Shown here piece by piece: positions 1-6,527 of a stretch of DNA of 9,036 nucleotides. The notes under the pieces were generated by a model. That model was not told where the DNA came from and did no database searches. It saw only the letters and a program-made list of their open reading frames with translations. A program made the position numbers and the translations under genes. Source of the DNA: Mageeibacillus sp. UBA5439 (GTDB lineage: Bacteria; Bacillota; Clostridia; Saccharofermentanales; DTU023); contig DIRJ01000006.1 of assembly GCA_002427505.1 (NCBI GenBank), forward strand, positions 1-9,036, read 5' to 3'. The stretch's first letter is position 1, and each line of letters begins with the position of its first letter.

Positions 1-1005
1 CGGTCTGGCTACCATGTTTACGTCCAGTTCAACAGTTTCCTGTTTTTCTCCGGAAAGGCTCTCGCGTACAATTGCAGGATTAAGCTCAAACATATTGGGG
101 AAAACATCCTTGCCCCTGACCTTTATGCCCAGCGCTTTGATCTGCTCTTCAAGGAAAGGATCAAGCTCTTCCAGCACATAGATCTCTTCCACCTGACCGG
201 CAAAGCTGCGGATCAGTTTTTCCGGCAGAGGATAGGTGAAGCCAAGACTAAGGAAAGAATAGTCGGCAGGGAAGACCTCGCGTGCGATCTGCACGGCAAT
301 ACCGGAAGCGATGACACCGAATCTTCTGTCATTAATCTCCATTTTGTTGAATGCAGCATTGTCACTGTATTCAGCCAGAGCCAGCAGCCTTTCCTCCAGA
401 AGCGGTCTGTGCACCATGGCATTGCCGGGAGAACTGATATATTTCGCAGGGTTCTTTTTATAGGGGATTGCCGCCATTGTCAAAGGCTCGCCAAACTCAA
501 CGAGACTTTTGGAGTGGCAGACTCTGGTAGTCATGCGGAAAAGTACAGGTGTATCGAAACGCTCAGATACCTGGTAAGCCTCCCGGATCATGTCGAGACA
601 TTCCTGACTGTCGGAGGGTTCAAACATCGGCATTTTGGCAGCACGTGCGTAATGACGGTTATCCTGTTCGTTTTGAGACGAATGCATGCTGGGGTCGTCG
701 GCGGAAATAATGATGAAGCCGCCTTCGACTCCATCATAAACGGCATTAAACATAGGATCAGCCGCGACGTTTAAACCGACATGCTTCATTATAGTGACGG
801 AACGTACTCCGGCAATGGAAGCGCCGTAAGCGACTTCAGTAGCAACTTTTTCATTAGGTGCCCATTCAGAATAAACTCCGTCATGTTGCTCAAAATTCTC
901 AATTATTTCTGTACTTGGAGTTCCCGGATAGGCACTGGCAATTTTTACTCCGGCCTCGAAAAGACCACGGGCCACTGCTTCGTTCCCGGACATTAGTCGT
1001 TTCAC
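1..1005 (-). CDS. iorA: Indolepyruvate:ferredoxin oxidoreductase, alpha subunit (N-terminal part, cut by window edge)
   Basis: This is the N-terminal 335 codons of the large subunit of indolepyruvate:ferredoxin oxidoreductase. The cytoplasmic enzyme uses thiamine diphosphate and iron-sulfur clusters to oxidatively decarboxylate aryl pyruvates to aryl-acetyl-CoA while reducing ferredoxin, in aromatic amino-acid fermentation. The frame stays open to the left edge. Visible family signatures are the opening GNEAVARG (7-14), ASAYPGTPSTEI (23-34), EWAPNEKVATE (47-57) carrying the likely cofactor-activating Glu52, and MKHVGLNVAADP, all in the pyrimidine-binding domain, followed by the linker domain. 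The diphosphate-binding domain and the C-terminal ferredoxin-like cysteines would lie outside the window. I chose the GTG start because GAGGT sits 6 bases upstream and it gives the family's usual MKRLMSGNEA beginning; the ATG four codons later has no better site. The partner iorB is probably next, off the edge. Confidence 0.92.
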   Translation of the reverse strand, partial: MKRLMSGNEAVARGLFEAGVKIASAYPGTPSTEIIENFEQHDGVYSEWAPNEKVATEVAYGASIAGVRSVTIMKHVGLNVAADPMFNAVYDGVEGGFIIISADDPSMHSSQNEQDNRHYARAAKMPMFEPSDSQECLDMIREAYQVSERFDTPVLFRMTTRVCHSKSLVEFGEPLTMAAIPYKKNPAKYISSPGNAMVHRPLLEERLLALAEYSDNAAFNKMEINDRRFGVIASGIAVQIAREVFPADYSFLSLGFTYPLPEKLIRSFAGQVEEIYVLEELDPFLEEQIKALGIKVRGKDVFPNMFELNPAIVRESLSGEKQETVELDVNMVARP

Positions 1006-1011
1006 ACAAAT

Positions 1012-1018
1012 ACCTCAC
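1012..1018 (-). promoter_or_regulatory. Ribosome binding site that fixes the iorA GTG start
   Basis: On the minus strand GTGAGGT lies 6 bases before GTG at 1005-1003. The only other near start, ATG at 993-991, would put this site about 18 bases away, too far. This supports the GTG start. Confidence 0.6.
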
Positions 1019-1035
1019 TTTTTAAGAAAATATAG

Positions 1036-1063
1036 AAAATACCCCTCTACCCTAGCTTATCAA
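1036..1063 (-). promoter_or_regulatory. Possible sigma-A promoter of iorA
   Basis: On the minus strand TTGATA (1058-1063) is followed after 16 bases by TATTTT (1036-1041). These match the -35 and -10 consensus at 4-5 of 6 positions each. The predicted transcript would start near 1030, leaving a leader of about 25 bases that contains the ribosome binding site. The alternative -10, TATATT at 1029-1034, has a spacing of 23 and is unlikely. The rest of the 148-base gap (1006-1153) holds no clear terminator for the upstream transporter gene, so iorA may also receive read-through. Confidence 0.4.
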
Positions 1064-1153
1064 AAGAGTGGGGCGGATTCAATTAGCAGAGTAAGTCTTT
1101 CTGAGTAAATAGGTCTTGGGGGACAGGCCGGATAGCTGGCAGGAGATCTCGGA

Positions 1154-2368
1154 TTAGCTGTCTTTAGCAATCACATCGATATTAGCGGGAATCTGCTCTT
1201 TGCTGCTGGTTTGATAGGCGCGCTCGACGGCAATATAGAGCGTGAGCTCCGGATACTTTGCCTTGACAGCGGCGCGGAACTTGTCGCGAATATCGTCATC
1301 ACTTTGTGTAAGATTGTCAGGCAGGGAAATATCAAAAGCAAGAATGTATTCGGTTGCAGTCTCAAACTGTTGCAGATCGTGCACATTAAGATTCGGATCA
1401 ATGTCGCAGGCAGTTTTATGAAGCAGCTCAGACAGCTGATCGCTAAGCGGATCTTTTACTGTTGTGGGATCGGCATGGAGGACGATATCCAGACCATAAT
1501 CTTCGTAAAATTTTCTTTCAATGCGGTCAAGTAAAAGATGGGCTGAAACGAAACTTAATTTGCTGTCAACTTCGACATGGGCGGATGCATGCAGATTGCC
1601 CGGCCCATAATCGTGCAGCAGCAGATCGTGCAAGCCCACTATTCGCGGATCAGTTCCCAGAATTTCATCAACAATGTGTTGTTCGAGTTCTTTTGAGGGA
1701 GGAGAACCCATCAGCCGGTTAACCATGTTGCGCATAATATCTATCGCCGACCATAAGATGAATACGCTGACAAGCAAACCGGTAAGTCCATCGACATTGA
1801 TACCCCAGACCGCAAAGAGTATTGTTGAAAACAGTACCGCCAGTGTGGTTACAACATCTGCCAAGCTATCTTTGGCACTGGCACGCATGGCCGGTGAGCA
1901 CAGGTGCCTGTCCCGCCTGCAATAAAAAAGATACAAGAAACCCTTGACAGCGATTGATACTCCCAGAGACAAAAAGGATAAAACACCAAAATCTAAATCC
2001 TGTGGTGTAATGATTCGCTGAATAGAATGACGTCCCAAAGCTAAACCGACGACCAACATGCCCAGGGCAATGATAGAAGAAGCTATATATTCTGCTCTGG
2101 CATGTCCGAAGGGGTGTTCCTGATCCGCCGGTTTGCTGGAGTAAACAAAGGAAAGCATAGTCACCAGGGAAGAAAAGGCGTCAGATACATTATTCCAGCC
2201 GTCTGCGCTGATAGCGACACTGCCTGATAAATACCCGGCCAGAATTTTGCTTACGGCCAAGAAAATATTGAGGCTGATCCCAAGCATGGCTGCCTTGATT
2301 CCCTGGCTTTTTCGTTCCCTTGCTTCCCGGCCATCCTGGGCTGCTATTTTTAATTCCTGCAGATTCAT
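1154..2368 (-). CDS. Cation diffusion facilitator transporter, probably a manganese exporter (MntE-like)
   Basis: A 404-residue inner-membrane cation/proton antiporter of the CDF family, expected to export divalent metal from the cytoplasm. Transmembrane helices fall at about 25-48, 65-77, 95-112, 127-149, 168-188 and 192-213. The intramembrane site reads N59xxxD63 (NNVSD) in helix 2 and D167xxxD171 in helix 5. HPFGHARAEY (85-94) is the usual CDF loop signature. An Asn-Asp/Asp-Asp site, rather than the His-Asp/His-Asp of zinc exporters, is what I recall for pneumococcal MntE, so manganese is the favoured substrate; this is inference. The cytoplasmic dimerisation domain (about 222-300, with LHDLLLHDYGPGNLHASAHVEV) is followed by an extra ~100 residues, making it longer than the typical ~300-residue member. 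ATG at 2368 is chosen because AAGGAAG lies just upstream; an in-frame ATG at 2416 would run through the tRNA terminator. iorA follows 148 bases downstream. Confidence 0.88.
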   Translation of the reverse strand: MNLQELKIAAQDGREARERKSQGIKAAMLGISLNIFLAVSKILAGYLSGSVAISADGWNNVSDAFSSLVTMLSFVYSSKPADQEHPFGHARAEYIASSIIALGMLVVGLALGRHSIQRIITPQDLDFGVLSFLSLGVSIAVKGFLYLFYCRRDRHLCSPAMRASAKDSLADVVTTLAVLFSTILFAVWGINVDGLTGLLVSVFILWSAIDIMRNMVNRLMGSPPSKELEQHIVDEILGTDPRIVGLHDLLLHDYGPGNLHASAHVEVDSKLSFVSAHLLLDRIERKFYEDYGLDIVLHADPTTVKDPLSDQLSELLHKTACDIDPNLNVHDLQQFETATEYILAFDISLPDNLTQSDDDIRDKFRAAVKAKYPELTLYIAVERAYQTSSKEQIPANIDVIAKDS

Positions 2369-2372
2369 AAAG

Positions 2373-2379
2373 CTTCCTT
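2373..2379 (-). promoter_or_regulatory. Ribosome binding site that fixes the CDF transporter start
   Basis: AAGGAAG on the minus strand ends 4 bases before ATG at 2368-2366 (6 bases from the AAGGA core). It selects the start MNLQELK over the in-frame ATG at 2416, which lies inside the terminator hairpin and would add 16 unlikely residues. Confidence 0.65.
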
Positions 2380-2396
2380 GTAACAAATTCTTGAAC

Positions 2397-2434
2397 AAAA
2401 AAGCCCTGCCACTCAAATGAGATGATCAGGGCTT
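2397..2434 (-). terminator. Rho-independent terminator after tRNA-Ala
   Basis: On the minus strand AAGCCCTG (2434-2427) pairs perfectly with CAGGGCTT (2408-2401), and the run continues as six T (2402-2397). The 18-base loop holds a second small hairpin, CTCA-TT-TGAG. It begins one base after the encoded CCA of the tRNA and ends 28 bases before the CDF start codon, so it separates the tRNA from the transporter gene. Confidence 0.8.
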
Positions 2435-2435
2435 G

Positions 2436-2511
<76 letters not shown>

Positions 2512-2554
2512 ACGGCTTTTTGCTGCCAGCTAAATTTCTGAGCAAGCGAACTAC

Positions 2555-2584
2555 AGTTTAGGACAGAAGATAATAACTTGTCAA
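2555..2584 (-). promoter_or_regulatory. Sigma-A promoter of tRNA-Ala
   Basis: On the minus strand a perfect -35 TTGACA (2584-2579) is followed after 18 bases by TAAACT (2560-2555, 4 of 6 to consensus). Initiation would fall near 2548, giving a leader of about 37 bases that is removed during tRNA maturation. It may be the only strong promoter upstream of the CDF transporter gene. Confidence 0.65.
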
Positions 2585-2613
2585 GACCCTGACAGCCGTG
2601 AATACATAATTTC

Positions 2614-2661
2614 GTGCCTGGCACCTTTCTATGCAGGCTTTTTTTTGGGCAAAATGCCTGC
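2614..2661. repeat. Dyad-rich non-coding spacer between divergent promoters
   Basis: The 258-base gap between the tRNA and the acyl-CoA synthetase has no convincing gene. Between the two divergent promoters are a tight palindrome GTGCC-T-GGCAC (2614-2624) and an inverted repeat GCAGGC (2633-2638) / GCCTGC (2656-2661). The latter encloses a run of eight T and a matching AAAA. Neither is followed by a T tract on the strand that would need it, so they are not simple terminators. Their role is unknown. Confidence 0.4.
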
Positions 2662-2684
2662 TTCTCGCCGCAATGTTGCAAACA

Positions 2685-2713
2685 TAGACAGTAGTCCGTA
2701 AAATACATATAAT
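2685..2713 (+). promoter_or_regulatory. Sigma-A promoter of the acyl-CoA synthetase gene
   Basis: TAGACA (2685-2690) lies 17 bases before a perfect TATAAT (2708-2713). Transcription should begin near 2720, giving a leader of about 50 bases. The ribosome binding site GGGAGG ends 12 bases before ATG at 2771. A short dyad ATGTT-GCA-AACAT (2673-2685) abuts the -35 box and could be an operator half-site, but it is short enough to be chance. Confidence 0.75.
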
Positions 2714-2770
2714 ATTTTAAGTAGTTTTCTTTATGAAAATGAATTTTATGTTGGGAGGAAACATATAACT

Positions 2771-4570
2771 ATGAAGATTGCAAACAATCTGGAGCTATAC
2801 AAAAGCCCTCTGTATCCGGTGCGGAAAATTAAGGATCTGCGTGACATGATCTTGCAGAGTGAGGAGCTCTATGCAGAAGAGACAGCTTATATGGTCAAAG
2901 ATCCTATTGCTTTACGCCAGATAGAGCCTCGTTCAGAAGAGGCCAGGAAGTTGAAAGCGGATCCGTCCCGTCCTTACGGGCGTATCTCCTTTAAGCAGTT
3001 CATAGCCGATGTGCGTGCTTTTGCCACCGGACTGATGCAGCTAGGGGTCAAGCCAGGCTGCCGTGTGGCTATCTATGCTGAAACCCGCTATGAATGGTAT
3101 GTGTCATATCTGGCGGTAGTAAATGGTTTGGCTGTAGTGGTTCCGCTGGACAAGGAACAGCCGGCAGCTGAACTATTAAGCCTTGTCCAGCGTTCCGGGG
3201 CAGATACGCTTCTGTATTCAAACTTCAAAAAAACTTTAGTCGAGGAAGTAAGGGCGGAAATGACAGATATTGAGCGTTTCGTTCAATTTGATTTGCCCGC
3301 AGATGCTGATACTGAAACATCATATTTCTGGGACATTCTGGCTGACGGACAAGACCTGCGTGACGCAGGCGACCGTGCCTATGATGACTTGCCGATTGAT
3401 CGTGAGGCTATGAGTGTTTTGCTCTTTACCTCAGGGACCTCAGCCAAATCAAAAGCAGTTATGCTCAGTCATGCCAACATCTGTGCCAACCTTATGGGTA
3501 TGTGCAGCATGGTGTACATCGATGAACATGACACCTTCCTGTCGGTCCTGCCCCTGCATCACACCTATGAGTGTACCTGTGGCTACCTTTGCCAGTTATA
3601 TCGCGGCAGTACGGTGGCCGTCAGCGATGGTCTGCGTCACATCCTGAACAACATGAAGGAGACAGGTACTACTATAATTTTAGTTGTGCCCCTGATGGTT
3701 GAAGCCTTTCACCGCGGTATTTACAGAAAGGTAAACGCTGACCCCAAAACTGCCAAAAAACTGAAAACAGGCAAGAAAATTTCAAATTTCCTGCTTAAGT
3801 TGAAAATTGATGTACGTAAAAAACTCTTCAAACAGATCCATGAAGGTTTTGGCGGCAAACTCAATCTGATTATTGCCGGCGGAGCAGCGATCAGCCCGGA
3901 TTTGATCAGCTCAATGCAGGAACTAGGTTTCCACGTCATACAGGGTTACGGTTTAACTGAGTGCGCGCCGATTCTGGCTTTGAACCGCGATGTGTATTAC
4001 AACAACAAGTCTGCAGGATTACCGCTGCCGGATGTTGACGTAAAAATTATTAATCCGGACGAGGATGGTATTGGCGAGATTATCGGCAAGGGTGAAAACA
4101 TCATGGTCGGCTACTATCAAGCTCCCGAGCTTAACGCGGCGGCGATTGACCAGGATGGTTATTATCATACAGGTGACCTTGGCTATCTGACTGAGGATCA
4201 GTTTGTCATTATTACCGGTAGAAAATCTAACTTGATCGTGACTAAAAATGGCAAGAACATCTTCCCGGAGGAAATTGAGTATCTGATCAAGCAGAGCGAT
4301 CTGGTCCAGGAGACCGTTGTCTGCGGCGTCAAGGATGAGCAGGGTGAAGAGATTGTCACGGCTCAAATCTTCCTTAATGAGGAAGCACTGGCGGCAGATC
4401 CTGAGCTGGCAGATTTAGCTCTTACTGATGATAAGCTTAAAGATATGATGTTCAAGTGGATCAAAGATGAAGTCAATAGTAAGCTGATTCCCTACAAGCA
4501 TGTGCGCGATGTTGTTTTGCGCGACACGGAATTCCCCAAAAATACTTCACGCAAGATAAAACGTTTTTAA
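2771..4570 (+). CDS. AMP-forming acyl-CoA synthetase (long-chain fatty acid--CoA ligase family)
   Basis: A 599-residue adenylate-forming enzyme of the ANL superfamily. It activates a carboxylic acid with ATP to an acyl-adenylate and transfers it to CoA. Motifs in order: the phosphate-binding loop TSGTSAKSKAVMLSH (220-234), IIAGGAAIS (367-375), the adenine and Mg-ATP motif GYGLTECAP (392-400), the ribose-binding HTGDLGY (466-472), the hinge region ITGRKSNLIV (481-490) then NGKNIFPEEIE, and a C-terminal TSRKIKR (592-598) placing the catalytic lysine at K595. Length matches long-chain members, and no signal peptide or membrane helix is evident, so it is probably cytoplasmic or peripheral. The loop has Ser-Ala-Lys-Ser where the classical motif has Thr-Gly-x-Pro. 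Substrate cannot be told: fatty acids are the default, and aryl acids are possible given iorA nearby. ATG at 2771 follows a good GGGAGG site. It converges on glnS with a 108-base gap. Confidence 0.9.
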   Translation: MKIANNLELYKSPLYPVRKIKDLRDMILQSEELYAEETAYMVKDPIALRQIEPRSEEARKLKADPSRPYGRISFKQFIADVRAFATGLMQLGVKPGCRVAIYAETRYEWYVSYLAVVNGLAVVVPLDKEQPAAELLSLVQRSGADTLLYSNFKKTLVEEVRAEMTDIERFVQFDLPADADTETSYFWDILADGQDLRDAGDRAYDDLPIDREAMSVLLFTSGTSAKSKAVMLSHANICANLMGMCSMVYIDEHDTFLSVLPLHHTYECTCGYLCQLYRGSTVAVSDGLRHILNNMKETGTTIILVVPLMVEAFHRGIYRKVNADPKTAKKLKTGKKISNFLLKLKIDVRKKLFKQIHEGFGGKLNLIIAGGAAISPDLISSMQELGFHVIQGYGLTECAPILALNRDVYYNNKSAGLPLPDVDVKIINPDEDGIGEIIGKGENIMVGYYQAPELNAAAIDQDGYYHTGDLGYLTEDQFVIITGRKSNLIVTKNGKNIFPEEIEYLIKQSDLVQETVVCGVKDEQGEEIVTAQIFLNEEALAADPELADLALTDDKLKDMMFKWIKDEVNSKLIPYKHVRDVVLRDTEFPKNTSRKIKRF

Positions 4571-4616
4571 TCGCCCCGAAACAGCTTCGCTGGATGGAAC
4601 AATCCACAATCTGACT

Positions 4617-4653
4617 AAAAAAGAACCGGCATGACGGGTCCGTCATGCCGGTT
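4617..4653 (-). terminator. Rho-independent terminator of glnS
   Basis: A perfect 13-bp stem, AACCGGCATGACG (4624-4636) against its complement at 4641-4653, encloses a 4-base loop. Read on the minus strand it is followed by C and six T (4622-4617), the classical form. On the plus strand there is no T tract after the hairpin, so the convergent acyl-CoA synthetase transcript would be stopped less efficiently by it. It lies 25 bases past the glnS stop codon. Confidence 0.88.
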
Positions 4654-4678
4654 GTACCGGCTTAAGCATCTCTGCGGT

Positions 4679-6418
4679 TTATTGCGGAGCCTTGTAGGAA
4701 TCCTTTAAGGCAACTGAACGGTTGAACACCAGATTCTCAGGTGTTGAGTCATGCGAATCATGGATAAAGTATCCGTTGCGCATGAATTGATAACCGATGG
4801 GCGAAATTTCCTCTGCCAGTGAAGGCTCCACCTTGGCCTGCTGAATTTTCAGTGAATCCGGGTTAACCAGTTCAATATAATTTTCCGATTCTTTTTCCGG
4901 CTCTTCTACTGTGAAGAGATTATCATAAAGGCGGATTTCAGCATCAAGTGCTGTGGCCTGATCCAACCAGTGGATGGTCCCGCGCACTTTTTGGCCTTCA
5001 GGAGCAGTACCACCTTTGGTAGCCGGATTATATTCAGCTAAAACTTCAATGATTTCGCCATTCTCATCTTTTTTAAAACCGGTGCACTCAATAATGTATG
5101 CGTGGGCCAGCCTTACATGGTTGCCCGGGAAGAGACGAAAGTACTTTTTCGGAGGATCCTCCATAAAGTCGCTGCGCTCTATCCAAAGCTGGCGGGAAAA
5201 GCTAATCTCGTGCTGTCCGGCTTCAGGGTTTCTCGGCAGATTATCCATCAGCAGAGTTTCTGATTTTCCTTCAGGGTAATTGGTTATTGTCAGTGGTATG
5301 GGATCCAGAACCGCCATAGCGCGGGGAGCTCTTGCGTTCAAATCCTCACGCAGGCAATGTTCGAGGAAAGCCATATCCACAGTGCTGTCGACTTTTGAAA
5401 CACCGATACGCTCGCAAAAATCTTTGATAGCCCGCGGTGTATATCCGCGGCGGCGCAGGCCGATGAGCGTGGGCAGTCTGGGATCATCCCAGTCATCAAC
5501 CACATTGTTTTCAATCAAATGACGCAGTTTGCGCTTGCTCATGACCGTGTTGGTCAGGTTCAGACGGGCGAATTCAATCTGCCTGGGTTTAGAGGGAACA
5601 GAAGTGTGATTGATAAACCAATCATACAGTGGACGGTGATCTTCAAACTCAAGAGAACAGAGAGAATGAGTGATATTCTCCAGGGCATCACTGAGCGGAT
5701 GGGCGAAATCGTACATCGGGTAGATGCACCATTCATTCCCGGTGCGGTGGTGCTCCTGATGACTGATGCGGTAAATAACAGGGTCACGCATATTCATGTT
5801 GCCGGAATTCATGTCGATTTTTGCACGCAAAGTCATCGCACCGTCCGGAAATTCTCCGGCTCTCATGCGGCGGAATAGCTCCAGACTCTCTTCCTTAGGA
5901 CGATTACGCCAGGGACTCTCTTGACCGGGTTCGGTCAGCGTGCCGCGCGCCTGACGCATTTCTTCAGCGCTCTGTTCGCAAACAAAGGCCAAATCCTTCT
6001 GTATCAGCTCTTCGGCATAGAGATACATTTGCTCAAAGTAGTCTGAGGCGTGAAAAAAACGGTCATCCCAGTCATAACCCAGCCAATGGATGTCATTCTT
6101 GATGGCGTTGACGTAAGCTTCATCTTCTTTAGCCGGATTAGTGTCATCCATTCTCAGATTGCATAAACCCTTGTACTGCTCTGCCAGGCCAAAGTTAATC
6201 ACCAGAGCTTTAGCATGCCCGATATGCAGCAAGCCATTTGGTTCGGGTGGGAAACGGGTATGCAAAGTCAATCCTTCGGTACGGCCGCCATCCGCCATAT
6301 CTTCATCGATCGCGTCGATGATGAAATGTGACAGCTCGTTCTCGGTCTTGACCTCATCTGCCGGTGTGATGCGATCCTCGGAAGCAAAAAAGGTCCAGTT
6401 TTCGTCTTTTCTTGTCAT
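4679..6418 (-). CDS. glnS: Glutamine--tRNA ligase (glutaminyl-tRNA synthetase)
   Basis: A 579-residue class I aminoacyl-tRNA synthetase that charges tRNA-Gln directly with glutamine using ATP. The catalytic domain shows RFPPEPNGLLHIGHAKA (55-71) with HIGH at 65-68, NLRMDDTNPAKED (87-99), the glutamine/tRNA region CIYPMYDFAHPLSDALE (231-247), and MSKRKL (293-298) as the KMSKS loop. The beta-barrel anticodon-binding domains follow from about 365 to 560. These match GlnRS rather than bacterial GluRS, notably the PPEPNG and MSKRKL forms. It is slightly longer than the ~554-residue E. coli enzyme, mainly from about 25 extra N-terminal residues. ATG at 6418 follows AAGGAAGTG. Most Firmicutes make Gln-tRNA indirectly through GatCAB, so this gene suggests acquisition by transfer; that is inference. 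There is no T-box leader, as the gap to the divergent gene is only about 110 bases. Confidence 0.96.
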   Translation of the reverse strand: MTRKDENWTFFASEDRITPADEVKTENELSHFIIDAIDEDMADGGRTEGLTLHTRFPPEPNGLLHIGHAKALVINFGLAEQYKGLCNLRMDDTNPAKEDEAYVNAIKNDIHWLGYDWDDRFFHASDYFEQMYLYAEELIQKDLAFVCEQSAEEMRQARGTLTEPGQESPWRNRPKEESLELFRRMRAGEFPDGAMTLRAKIDMNSGNMNMRDPVIYRISHQEHHRTGNEWCIYPMYDFAHPLSDALENITHSLCSLEFEDHRPLYDWFINHTSVPSKPRQIEFARLNLTNTVMSKRKLRHLIENNVVDDWDDPRLPTLIGLRRRGYTPRAIKDFCERIGVSKVDSTVDMAFLEHCLREDLNARAPRAMAVLDPIPLTITNYPEGKSETLLMDNLPRNPEAGQHEISFSRQLWIERSDFMEDPPKKYFRLFPGNHVRLAHAYIIECTGFKKDENGEIIEVLAEYNPATKGGTAPEGQKVRGTIHWLDQATALDAEIRLYDNLFTVEEPEKESENYIELVNPDSLKIQQAKVEPSLAEEISPIGYQFMRNGYFIHDSHDSTPENLVFNRSVALKDSYKAPQ

Positions 6419-6459
6419 ATAAGTTCACTTCCTTGTCTAATTCAATGTTAGTTATTTGA

Positions 6460-6490
6460 GCTTGTTCATGATACCATGCAATGAACAAGC
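6460..6490. promoter_or_regulatory. Perfect inverted repeat, candidate operator at the glnS promoter
   Basis: GCTTGTTCAT (6460-6469) and ATGAACAAGC (6481-6490) are exact reverse complements, 10 bp each, separated by 11 bases. The dyad covers the putative glnS -10 element and lies in the divergent gap between glnS and the DUF5685-like gene. The centre-to-centre spacing of the arms, 21 bp, is two helical turns, as expected for a dimeric regulator. There is no T tract on either side, so a terminator is unlikely. The regulator is unknown. Confidence 0.5.
6468..6476 (-). promoter_or_regulatory. Possible extended -10 promoter of glnS
   Basis: On the minus strand TGGTATCAT (6476-6468) gives a TGN extension and a -10 box matching TATAAT at 5 of 6 positions. 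The -35 region is poor, as usual for extended -10 promoters. A start near 6461 would give a leader of about 43 bases ending in the AAGGAAGTG ribosome binding site. No comparably clear promoter is seen for the divergent plus-strand gene. Confidence 0.4.
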
Positions 6491-6527
6491 AGACTAATAC
6501 AAGCTTAAGTCTTATATGGAATCATTT

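Noticed and set aside
409..996. Open plus-strand frames opposite iorA
   Set aside because: They lie wholly inside iorA, show no family motifs, and have no ribosome binding sites; the minus-strand translation is a clear IorA.
2633..2661. Rho-independent terminator from GCAGGC/GCCTGC
   Set aside because: The T run is inside the loop, not after the stem, on the plus strand, and no T run follows on the minus strand.
4974..5878. Chain of open plus-strand frames opposite glnS
   Set aside because: They are antisense shadows of a strongly conserved GlnRS and have Ser/Arg-rich, non-protein-like composition.
6419..6527. T-box riboswitch for glnS
   Set aside because: The leader is only about 40-60 bases, with no specifier stem, T-box sequence or terminator; only the DNA dyad is present.
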